Source: Chrysemys picta bellii (lineage: Eukaryota; Chordata; Testudines; Emydidae). From it: DNA of 64,000 nucleotides. Of this stretch, positions 1-10,344 are shown in pieces (position 1 is the stretch's first letter; each line of letters opens with the position of its first letter). The notes beneath the pieces are model-generated. The model had not been told where the DNA came from, ran no database searches, and saw only the letters and a program-made list of their open reading frames with translations. The stretch lies in assembly GCF_011386835.1 (NCBI RefSeq), contig NC_088791.1, forward strand, positions 9,176,998 through 9,240,997, read 5' to 3'. The translations under genes and the position numbers were made by a program.

Positions 1-79
1 CCTATGTATAACAGGATAACTCCAGGCAAGTAACTGAAAAAGATATGTACATACTGGAGGGAGCATACTTTTTACAAAT

Positions 80-122
80 CACAATCTCTCTGCATCTCAG
101 TTTCCCCACCTATAAAATATTT
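80..122 (+). repeat. MIR-like SINE fragment (short)
   Basis: The stretch reading like CTCAGTTTCC..CACCTATAAAAT matches the conserved core of MIR-type CORE-SINEs. Only a few dozen bases are recognisable, so this is a weak remnant. Confidence 0.35.
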
Positions 123-1322
123 CATGCAGGTTTTGCCAACTAAAGGCAATGCAAATGGAGAGTTATTAATATCACCAAAAAAAAGAAATCCGGTAAAGAC
201 TTTACCTGGAGGCAGGATACCTGACCCAACGGGCACTCTCCAACTCAACAGATGTAGAGTTGTGATGTTTCTTGGTTTTCTAGTGCCGCATGGCATTGCA
301 TACCCTGATAGCACACAGCTGACAAGATGACTGGCATATCATCGGACAGGTGACATTTCAGCAGGATCTAACTAAATGCTAGTGTTACTCTGAAGGGCCA
401 GACGGATGCATACTCCTATTATCTCAGTATCAAAGGCAGTGTAAAGGAGGTGAAGGAGGGCAAGAGTTCTGTGCCCTGACTGACATGAGGGGAAAGCTGC
501 AATACCCAATAACAGCTACTGTTGCAGTCTGTCTCCCAGCTCTCTGTCTTCTGACACTAACACAGCGGAGGCTCTCAACCAACTATACAATAGATTCTAT
601 CTGTGCTGTGAGAGCTACAGACAAGACGATGAAAAGCGAAACCAAACAGGACAAAAACATTGCACTCTACGCCTTCAGACCTTGTAACATGGTGCATGCA
701 CCATTCTGCCTTTTACACAATACTGCCTTAATGGCAAAACTTATTATCCTTTGGACAGAAAGATTCAGGACACATCTTAGCAGTGCCAGAAAAGCCTAGA
801 GTGCCATTCATCACATTATTCTGTAGCAATTATCCACATTATTACAGTTTTAACAGCAGGTGTCTTATTGTTCTTTTCAATCAAATATTTAGTTCTGAAG
901 TAAACACCCTCTCCAGAAGTACATTCCACCAACTGCTAAATTAAAGAACTAAATTAGCAACATGCATAAAATGTCAGGCTAAAATTTAAAACTGAATTTC
1001 AAATCTCTCTTGCTACATTGTAGCTGCATAGACACATCAGGATGACACTGACACAAACATGTGAAAGCATCAAAGAAAGAATAAACAGGATCAGAAACTA
1101 CACCTCACTGACCAAGATTGTTCTAATATTCTGATGAACTCATGGTTTTCTTAGCACTCAGAAATCCAACTTTAAAGGGTCACCATATGCTCCTGAACTG
1201 ATGATCTCACAATATCTTTTTATTTGATTCTTAATTAATGTTGAAAACAAAAAAAAATCTGCATATTCAATGTCTCGTTATTCAAGATGCCACTACCTGG
1301 CATTGTACAACTTAATGTCACA
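123..1322. other. Intron sequence, nothing recognised
   Basis: AT-rich EXOC4 intron sequence. The short open frames here lack similarity I recognise, splice context or codon structure. No repeat family was identified with confidence. Confidence 0.4.
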
Positions 1323-1330
1323 CACATAAT

Positions 1331-2182
1331 ACTCCTGGGGGAATTCTGCGCCACTGCGCAATGCAGAATTTTGCAGAAATTAATGTTGTGGACGCAGCAT
1401 TTCCTTTCCCCCACAGAAATGGGCTGCAGTGCTGCTGGTTGCCACTAGGGGCTGCTGGACTCAGCAGAGTCCAGCTCACACACAGAAGACATTGCCAGGG
1501 GGAAGGGGAGGGAGCTGGAGGGATCCTGGCAGCAGCAGTTCCCCACATGCCCTGAAGGAAGGAGACAGCAGTGTGCAGGAAACGCCACACAAGCCCGGAA
1601 CCCAGCATCAGGTTGTTTCTCTCTCTGGATCCCTTGGCTCTGGAGGAGAAGGGGCAGGTGTCTGGGCTGGGGGAGGCCACAGCTGGCTCTGGGGGGACAG
1701 AGAGGGTGCCTGAGCTCTGGGGGAGGCGCAGGTATCTGGGCAAGGAAGGCCCTGTGGCTGGGCTCGGGGGGGGGGGGTGCGAATATCTGGGCAAGGGGTG
1801 GACTCTGCGGCTATGCTCGGGGAGGGAGGGGAGGGTGTGGGTATCTGGACCTGGGGGCTCAGTGACTGGGCTCCGGGGGAGGGAGGGATTGTGGGTGTCT
1901 GGCCCCCTGGCTGGGCTCTGGAGGGGAATGGGGCAGAGGAACAGGAACTGGGTTATCATAGGGGTTTCTTTAAATCTCTACTCCTGGGAGAATCTGTGTG
2001 TGTCTCTGTATTGTTACAGACATACTTGCTGACAGGTATTTTGAAATAAATTAACAAAATAATTGGAACTGGTGTGATTACATAGCGTTATTTTGACAAA
2101 TAAAAATTGCAGAATTTTGTTGAATTTTCAAATATTGTGCGCAGAATTTTTTATTTTTTTGGCACAGAATGCCCCCAGGAGT
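1331..2182. mobile_element. hAT-like non-autonomous DNA element, 852 bp
   Basis: The element starts ACTCCTGGGGGAATTCTG and ends in the near inverse (..CAGAATGCCCCCAGGAGT), giving terminal inverted repeats of about 18 bp with one mismatch. It is flanked by CACATAAT (1323-1330) and AACATAAT (2183-2190), an 8-bp target duplication with one mismatch, which fits the hAT superfamily. Both arms carry further AT-rich inverted segments (CAGAATTTTGCAG on the left; GCAGAATTTTGTTG and GCGCAGAATTTT on the right). The middle is an unrelated GC-rich minisatellite. No transposase is encoded; the long open frames across it are by-products of low-complexity GC-rich sequence. Confidence 0.75.
1630..1930. repeat. 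GC-rich degenerate minisatellite inside the 1331-2182 element
   Basis: Roughly 50-65 bp units recur, each built around 'GTATCTGG / GTGTCTGG ... GGCTGGGCTC(C/G)GGGGGAGG'. G-runs, including an uninterrupted run of ten or more G near 1768-1777, make one strand purine-rich. The units are diverged and variable in length. This is noncoding expansion within the mobile element. Confidence 0.6.
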
Positions 2183-2190
2183 AACATAAT

Positions 2191-5100
2191 AGTGTAGCCT
2201 TTGGGTGGGCTAAAGTACACTTCGTTGCCCTTCTTCAGTACCTAAAAAAAAAAAAAACCAAGTCCCATAGAAAAGTAGCTGGAGACTCAGAATTCAGTTG
2301 CTAAGAATTTTCAGCAAGGATTGCATAGGGTCAACCTCCCCACATTCAAGTCCCAAAAGGGACTAAAAAAAATGAATGTAATTAAACAACTTTATAAAAT
2401 CTTATGATAAAGAAACAAATAAGCAGCTAATTTTACAGCATAATCTGATATTTTATAATCCACAGACATTATCTTCACAGTTATACATAAACATAAATAA
2501 AGAAAAATTTAAATCTGAACAGTTTAGTCCCCACAGAACCACAAGTGAGAAGAAACTGAGAATTCCCAAAAGCTTAGGTTGAGTTCACCTAAGTCTCAGA
2601 GTCTTTGATCACCAAATCTATACAGTTTGCGGAGTCTAAAACAAAATCTTCCCTCCACTTGCTAGTAGGAATCTTCACTTGGAATCCATGCAGACTCTTC
2701 CTCTGCGGAAAGCACTGTTAGCCAGTCAGCGAACTGATTAACCAATCACTCAGTTAAGTATATAGATATAAAACATACAACAAAAAAACCCCAAAACAAA
2801 TGAAACTGCTGCAAAATGCTTCAGAGTTAGGGGAAATAGCCTGCTTCTTCTCCTGGGCTCAGCTTCTCCCAGCTCACCCAGGGCACACGGCCCCCTGCAA
2901 AGCAGCTGCTCTGATCGCTTCCCCTCATGGAGTCTGACCCCAGTAACAGGGAACCTACTGGAGCAGACCCAAAACTATCACACCAAGCTTCTGGATGTAG
3001 AGTGCTAAATCTGCCTAGCAACAATGACTCAGACAACTCACTCCTACCTCCCACCAATGGGTCTCTTAAAGACATACCTCCCTATTAGGCACGTGGGTTA
3101 CAATAGCATCGAGCATTAACAGTGAATATTACTGGGAAGCTTTCAGATATCTAGAGGAAAAACAAGTCAGGTCATTTGAGCTGACAGAAAAAATTAATAC
3201 CGTCTTACATTTTTGCCTCTCCACCCCCAACATATACACACAAACGTATGTATGCATGCATGCAGCTATAAAGACAGCTATTTCATAATATATTACACAT
3301 GCACAGACACACTATTAGAGGACATGTTATCCATGTGAAAAATTGTAGAGGCATGTGATATATTGCATAGGCATTAATACATTTCATTCATCTTTGACTG
3401 TATCACTTGACTTCATTCTGCCACTAATCCATCTTCTCACAATTTCTTCCATCCTTCCTAAGCCCTGAACACATTTAAACAAACATTGTTTAAAAAAAAA
3501 ATCAACCTGCTAGAGAAATGTTTCCTCTTCCTCCTCACAAAAATGGGGAATTTCAGTCCTTAAATTATTGCTGTTCAAGAACCAGAATGGGCCCAATTTA
3601 GTCATAGGCCAGTAAAGGTTTTCTATACCTAAAAGTGTCACAACTTTAAAGTCCACTATCTTATGACCATAAACAGCAGGTGGGTTGGGTGAGGGGGGCT
3701 CAGCCTCTCCCGCAGCCCAATCTATCTCTGCCGCTGGGGCATAGTGCTTCTGGAGCAGTCTAGAGGGTTGCTCCAGCAGATGAAATATAGGACATCGCTA
3801 TGCTCCAGCATGTCAGAAATAACCACTACACTTTCTCCGCCTGCCAGTTCTGCTCCACTCCAGGCCACCCCGTGTGCACAACCCAGTCAACCCTGCCTGC
3901 AACTTGTAGTCACTCAGGGGGCTAGGCTCCCTACCTCTGACCAGCTATCTTCAGGCTTTGCACACAACCTACCACAAGGCCAGGGGGGAGGCTAGATCAC
4001 AGAGATTTATTTATCCTTCCCACCCCCAGCTTCCCCACCATCACTAAACAAACGGTCTTATCTCCTACTTTTTTCATATGCCACATTTTACTTGATTTCG
4101 TTTGGCATTAAATTAAAAACAGTGACAACTAAAATAAACGACAAGGACACTACTGCCAAGCAGCTCCGACTAATATTTGACCTGAGCTTCAAGAAGTTGT
4201 TAAGAATGGCCTCGTGTATGACATGCCCAAAGGTAAGAAACTTTTCAGTTTTTTAGCAGGGATGAAAAAGAGTTTTCCAGACCTCACTGTGTTGTTCAAA
4301 ACTTTACAAATGAGAACTGATACGCCAGATGCTTAAAATAAGAACTAAATGATATTTATCTTAAAAGGGGTTTTAAACCATCATCTCTCATCCTACTCTA
4401 GTAGCAGAAGAGTCCCTTTGAAGGCAACGCGAGTCTTGCCTTCTTGAAAAGTGCAGAGTCAAGCCCTTCAGCTGCCAGCAGCAAAAGCCAGTGGGCCACG
4501 GCGGGGATCCAGGCCTGGCCCTGCGGGGCAGGAACTGCTGCTGAGTGTGGGGAGGGCTCGCTCTCTAACCCCCACCTTAGGGGCCTTCCCTCCACAGGAG
4601 GCTGGAATAAAGACAGTGACCCCCTCTCTCCCCCCCCACACACACGTTCAAGAGTGGGGCCTGAGACATCCCTCAGAAAAGAGGATCCTCCCACACACAC
4701 ACTGGAGTGGGGGCCTCCCCCCATTCCATGCACCTGGCCACCAAAAAGAATGTTTTCACCAGCTGCCTACGCTTGTGACCCTGCAATGCAATAAACAGGA
4801 GCTAAATACAAACAGAAATAGAGAAGAGTCCCAGCTTCCCATGGCGATCCAGCACTCATTTCCAGCCCCAGATGGGCACAAGATTATGGAGTTTGAATTG
4901 CTGTCATTTTTATGTGCAGAAAAGCTATTTTAGGTCATTTCTGGAGGGTTTTATTGCTCCCTCTGACCAGTCAGACTTATAGCAACTAAGCATCACAGGT
5001 GGTAGATTACAAAAAATAATCCCAATAACAAAGTTTAAAACTCTCTCACTTGATTCTTCAGTCATATAGGAGATACTCAGTTGGGGAAAGGTGGGGGTTG

Positions 5101-5679
5101 CGTATGTGTTGTCCAGTATAAAGGTTTTCTCAATTTTAGCTCACCACTTATGAGGGATGCAACCATCACCAACTCTTGCTGATAAGGGAAAATTACTTGC
5201 CTTGTAATTCTACTTCACTGACGATAACGTTGTGCAAGATTCTCACTCCTGGGCCTCTGCTCCCTAGAGTGAGACTGGCAGAACTGCCAAAGCTCTTAAA
5301 GGTTTTTTGGCCTTGGACAATGATAGCATGGCTAGAGCATGAACTAGGCACTCTATTGCCACCCACAAGCTTAACCATTGCCACGGACATGTTCCAGTCA
5401 GCTCCAATTGCACAAGGTTTTTAACATTTGTGACGGTCACTAGCCTGGGGCTGAATATTATCTATCCTGAGGTTTGGGCAGGTATGATAAAGGGAAGGAG
5501 GGTTAAAATCTGGGAGAGAAAGAAACATTTGTGTGTCAAACTGATTCTTTATAAAGCACCTGTGTGAAGCTGCCTAAGGGGGCTAGCAAGAGGCCCAGGG
5601 AAAAGATTAATTGGCAAAGGGCTGGTAAGCCATTCAAAACTTCTTAATAAGTCACACGTGGCGTATGCAGTTATCGGAT
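2191..5679. other. Intron sequence, nothing clearly recognised
   Basis: Mostly AT-rich DNA with GC-rich islands near 2820-3080, 3660-4000 and 4400-4800. The last holds two CACACA-type tracts. The islands create overlapping open frames on both strands without any recognisable protein family. They may be old repeat bodies, but I cannot assign them. Confidence 0.35.
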
Positions 5680-5767
5680 TTAGTTGGGGATTGGTCCTGC
5701 TTTAGCAGGGGGTTGGACTAGATGACCTCCTGAGGTCCCTTCCAACTCTGATAGTCTATGATTCTAA
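5680..5767 (+). repeat. CR1 LINE 3' tail
   Basis: Sequence around GACTAGATGACCTCCTGAGG followed by TCCCTTCCAACTCTGATAG and TATGATTC is the diagnostic 3' end of CR1 retrotransposons in sauropsids. Only the last ~90 bp are present, a typical 5'-truncated insertion. Confidence 0.8.
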
Positions 5768-6342
5768 GATCCATACCTATATATGTAGAGACAGTTATCA
5801 CACGCCATTGTGCAGTTAAACCGAACAACAAAGAAAAGAAAACCTGGAACTTTCTATAATCCTTTATAGAAGTAGACCACAATTTAGAACAAAAGTTGAG
5901 GAGTCTTCAGAGAAAATATGCAGGCAGCAGCTCCAGCCTGAGTGTCTTGGCTGACTGCAATGAAGGCATGCTGACATAAGGAGACAGGTGGTTTCAGTTG
6001 TGACACTCTATGTGACAGGAAAATGTGACAAGGTAACAACACTGAGTTAAATGTTACTGTTTGAAAGCTTCTGATAACATCATTTGGTAACTTGGCCGGT
6101 AACTTGTATCACCTCTTCACGCACCATAAAGATGAAGCCAAAAAATACGTTGATTGCCGGGGTTTATGTGCTTTGGGACCCAGCAGTCCATTATAACAAC
6201 ACAGACATTTACCCAACAATAAAGACAAGTTCCAGCATGTATGCTTCTTGAGCCTCTAGTCTATATGAATGAATTTTCTGGCACTCTGTCAGCAAAAATT
6301 GCTGTTCTAAACTGAGTGCATGACTGTTTGAGAGATTCTTAC
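5768..6342. other. EXOC4 intron downstream of the 6520-6343 exon
   Basis: Intron sequence transcribed on the minus strand after the donor site at 6342-6341. No further exon or identifiable repeat was found between here and the CR1 tail at 5680. Confidence 0.4.
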
Positions 6343-6520
6343 CTGTAAGACATCCTGGATCTTCACCCACACATCTGCCATGTCATACAATTTGACATCA
6401 CCATCATACAGGCTGGACGGAGAGACCACTGTCTGCTGAAGATGTCCCAGCACCACAGAGTGAGCAGCTGCTACAGCGTTGAATTTGTCAAAGAGAAGTT
6501 CAAGCAGTTCCAGAAGTAAC
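6343..6520 (-). CDS. EXOC4: EXOC4 (exocyst subunit Sec8) internal coding exon, fifth in window
   Basis: This exon encodes a leucine-rich helix beginning [20 protein letters not shown] and ending [16 protein letters not shown], which I recognise as vertebrate Sec8/EXOC4. It starts after an acceptor ending TTCTTCTAG and ends at CAG before a strong donor GTAAGA. Its length is 178 nt. The first base completes an arginine codon split with the preceding exon (AG|G), and it ends on a codon boundary. The stretch [14 protein letters not shown] is where turtle and mammal appear to differ most. EXOC4 is a core subunit of the octameric exocyst, which tethers post-Golgi vesicles to the plasma membrane. 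Downstream exons lie off the left edge. Confidence 0.95.
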
Positions 6521-8300
6521 CTAGAAGAAAGGACAAATGCATTCAAGACCATAAGGCATTCTGATAACATAGTAATGAAGGCCATACAAGTACCTTCGAT
6601 AAACAGATTGGGGAGCAGGAGGTAGGGGCTTATCTGTTTTCTTCCCCTCTCTTAAATTGAAGAAGGTGGTAAGTCTCATTTACTAACACACTGGCTGAAA
6701 ATAATATGGTATTCAATGGTTTAGTGCCATTTTGGATTATGGGATGAACAGTATGAAAGAATTTTAAAATCTACATGAAAGATCAGAAACCAGAGGTATC
6801 AGGGCTTATCAGCTGTGTCAATCATCAAAATTTTATTATTACACATAAGGTGTTATGGCTATAACCTCATAAGTGTACAGCACATTAGCTGTTGCTATGG
6901 CTTCTTTACTGCCCAATGATTGAAATTAATGGGCCGTTGCAAAAGCCTGTAACTATTGTGTGACAAGACAATGACTTACCACATGTGATATTATTATTTA
7001 GAAGAAAATGTCAATTAAGTTTGATGCTGTTATCGAGTTATACAGACACCCCTAGGCCCAAAGATAGTGTTCCCCTCACATATGTCACTTAGCCATCTTG
7101 GACAAAAACCTTCTCTTGACCTTACTGCACAGACACAAAGGGTAAAAGCAGGACATTACCGACAGAAATGTCTATTCCAGATGGCTCACTATATAATGTA
7201 ATCCTTCAAATGTATCCCTCTAATTTAAGAATCACGTGGGCAATTGCCAGAGTTCTCAGATGGGGTATGCAGCTAACACACATTACCAGTATCAAACATA
7301 GAGCTCATGGTTAAGGGGAAAAGCTTTTTGATTACACTGAAAAAAATGAAAGGACAAGTCTAGGAAGGTAGAGAAGCACAGTACGACAGGTCTAGGTCTT
7401 GTCTGTACATTATACTAAAAATAGACATGGGCTGAAACAAAGTGCCTGATTAAAAACTTTAGGAAGTTCGGATCCTGAACTGAACTTCATTGCTGCCCCC
7501 TCTCTTTGAACAATGATCTGTACCACATCCTGGACCCAAACACCTTTATTAATACCAGAAAAGTTCAAATCTGGATCCAGATCTGAAATTTGCAGCTCTA
7601 GTCTCTCTCAGATGAAACAAAATAAAAAATCCTGTATTATAAGGCAATTCCATTTTGTGGTACTAGGAGCTTTTCCATTCACCTTTAATGTTAGGAAATG
7701 CCTACAAATTAGTAATATGTATAAGTGACAGCCTGGGGACAACGTAGAACAGAAATACTGCTTTTGAAGGATGGGTATATATTGAACATGACAAGGTGTT
7801 TGTTGTAGAAGTCAGGAGTCTGTATGCGCATTTGGGAACTATGATATTTGGGTGGTAAGGCATGTGTAGTTGTTTATGTTGCCTTAAGTTAACTGACTGC
7901 ATGTATTTGAGCAATCTTAACTTTAAATAAAAGTTGTTTGTATGGGAATTTCCATTGTTTTTCAAGTTAGCAACAGTACCTTAAATAGCTTTGGAATATA
8001 AGTTGTGGTGGAGAGTAGCCCTGTTCTGCTGCAATAGGTCTTTGCACATCTGTGTGTTGCATGTGTTTACAAGGGGAAAGCATCAACGTTCAATGCCTGG
8101 GATATGGAAGAGGAGAAGGCAGTGGAAAGAAGGCTTTAGTCTATGGTGATAATATTACATTTTAACTATGTAACTGTAACATGGAGGAAAGACTATTCTC
8201 TTCTGTTTAGGCTTTTACAGCCAATCTTTAAAATGTTAAAGATGCTGCTCCCATAAGCAGAGCCGTACATCTTGCCCTCTCCTTGACTGCTATTTGACCC
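6521..8300. other. EXOC4 intron, nothing recognised
   Basis: Ordinary AT-rich intron sequence. No exon-like splice-bounded frame and no confident repeat family. Confidence 0.4.
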
Positions 8301-8305
8301 CGATA

Positions 8306-9005
8306 GCTATTAAATAAGGCTCCGTGTCTGTCACGGAGGTCACTGATTCCGTGACTTTCTGTGACCTCCGTGGCTTCTGCAATGGCCGGTGCAGCTGGCT
8401 CTGGGACTGCCCGAACAGATCAAGCAGCCCCTGGGACAGTCGCACTGATCACTGCTGGGGCAGTTTGGCAGTGAGAGGGGCTCATGGCTGGGGGTTGGTG
8501 TGTAGGGGATGGGGGGCCCCAGAAGCATCTGGCATGTCCCTGCAGTTTCTAGGTGGAGCGGCCAGGGGGCTCTGTGCGCTGCCTCTGCCTGCAGGCACCA
8601 CCCCCACAGCTCCCATTAACTGCGGTTCCTGACCAATGGGAGCTGCGGAGCTGCAGCTCGTATCGGAGGCAGCGAGCTGAGCCCCCTGGCCTTTCCTCCC
8701 CCTAGGAGCTGCAGGGACATGTCAGCTGCTTCTGGGGAGCTACATGGAGGCCAGTAGGGAGCCTGCCAGCCTCACCAACCCTCCCCTCACAGCACCAGCG
8801 GGGGTCCCAGACAACCCCCCCATAGCACCCGCAGCACCCCCAGCCCATGCCCTCAGAGCACTGGGGGCCCCCTGGCCAAGTTTTAGTTAGGGGTATATAG
8901 TACAAGTGATATGCAGGTCATGGGCACCAAATTTTTGTTTACTGCCCGTTACCTGTCCATGACTTTTACTAAAAACATCTGTGACTAAAAGGTAGCTTTA
9001 CTATT
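8306..9005. mobile_element. GC-rich interspersed DNA repeat with inverted-repeat ends (probable MITE)
   Basis: The left part has a perfect 12-bp inverted repeat, CACGGAGGTCAC (8332-8343) against GTGACCTCCGTG (8361-8372). The right part (about 8910-9000) has related 'GTCATGG..CCGTTACCTGTCCATGACTTTTACTAAAAA' motifs. The ends, TTAAATAAGGCTCCGTG on the left and ACTAAAAGGTAGCTTTACTA on the right, look loosely complementary. The central ~500 bp is GC-rich and low in complexity. I recognise this as a repeat common in turtle DNA but cannot assign a superfamily. Open frames across it are not convincing genes. Confidence 0.5.
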
Positions 9006-9654
9006 AAGTTACTAACATGAATAGTCAGGATGAGGGGGTAACATGGAAACTAAGTTGCCTGAGAAATGGACAGGGTGGATTGATTTTAATAATCGATTTT
9101 AACCATGATCTAAATTATCAACTTTAAACTTGTTTTACATTTGCACTATAGTTATTTATTTATTTTTTAGTTAGTTATTTATAGTTTATTTATGCATATA
9201 GCAACCAATAAGAACCTTTTTTGGGGGAAATCATAGAATCAGATTCTTATTGGTTGCTAACCACTAAAACATGGTGATTTGCAACTAAATATAGCTTTTA
9301 CACTATTTGGTCCAGGAAGACACACTCGCTATACACATTTATTTAATCAATTATATTGCTTAACAGACGTTTTACGCACACACAGAGAGCTATATATATA
9401 GCTTAAGGAATTATATAGCTTAATATTCCGATTCCTAATTTTTACATTCAGTTTATCTTAGAAAATGGTGAATGATGCATTTCTCATTTATTAGATGATT
9501 AATTTTTTACTTGTAATTTGTGTCAAGCTACATTTGAATGGAAATTGGGATTTAATTAAAAACGCACAAACCAGCATTTTAAGATGGCTTTATTTTACTA
9601 ATAAAAATAACCTTAATTACACTGGAAATAAGAAAAACACTAAGTTTATCAAAC

Positions 9655-9845
9655 ACAAAATGTTGGGTTGCAAGAGACCTCAAAAAGTCATCAAGTCCAA
9701 CCCCCTACGTTGTGGCAGGACCAAGTAAACCTAGACTATCCCTAACAGGTGTATGCTCAACCTGTTTTTAAAAACCTCCCTTGGAAACCTATTCCAGAGC
9801 TTATGTACCCTTACAGTTAGAGTTTTTCCTAATACACTGCTCTAC
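9655..9845 (-). repeat. CR1 LINE 3' fragment
   Basis: On the minus strand the sequence reads like a CR1 3' region. On the plus strand its marks are AGAGACCTCAAAAAGTCATC, AAGTCCAACCCCCTAC and AAAAACCTCCCTTGGAAACC. It is truncated and lies within the 9071-12996 frame. Confidence 0.65.
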
Positions 9846-10126
9846 AGCCAAAATGCTTCTGAAATAAATGTAGTCAAACTTTACTAATTCTGGGTCACCG
9901 AGAACGAAAATGATGCTTAAAATTGTTGATTGGCTCTAGTTTTCAAGATATGCTATTGGGTCAGTATATACGACCCTTGACTTGGGAATGGCGGAGGATA
10001 AGTGAGTTATAAAGGGAAGGGATCTCAGTTTAAACCAGAAATGACTAAAATACATCTTGGACTGGATCTATGAATAAATCTATGACTGGGTTTGGACAGT
10101 ACTTGCTTTTTAGGCAAAACAATGAA

Positions 10127-10207
10127 TGATGCAATCTGAAGCTGGTATTGCATCATACATGATATGAATTGCATCATGTTATTCCTAGAAGTCATGGATG
10201 ATGCAAT
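10127..10207. promoter_or_regulatory. Cluster of four TGATGCAAT motifs upstream of the transposase-like ORF
   Basis: Exact copies occur at 10127-10135 (+), 10147-10155 (-), 10168-10176 (-) and 10199-10207 (+), giving a forward, reverse, reverse, forward order in 81 bp. TGATGCAAT matches the published C/EBP-ATF composite (CARE/AARE) consensus. The cluster lies about 140-220 bp upstream of the ORF's ATG. It could be a promoter module captured by the element or a repeated transposase-binding site. Neither role is shown by sequence alone. Confidence 0.5.
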
Positions 10208-10344
10208 CATAACGAAGCTTACATCACTCTGCTGAACAAATTGCCCTATATCAGCTCTAGAAATCATACAGTGTCGGGCTCTCTTATTTGTCAGTGTTTG
10301 ATTTTGCAAAGGGACACATTTCTGTTTAGCCAAAGTGAACAGAG

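Noticed and set aside
1318..2049. Overlapping long open frames on both strands (up to 213 codons)
   Set aside because: They lie within a GC-rich minisatellite of a mobile element, are proline/glycine-rich, and have no recognisable family.
4398..4933. Overlapping 110-160 codon frames
   Set aside because: GC-rich with CA tracts, open on both strands, no splice or family support.
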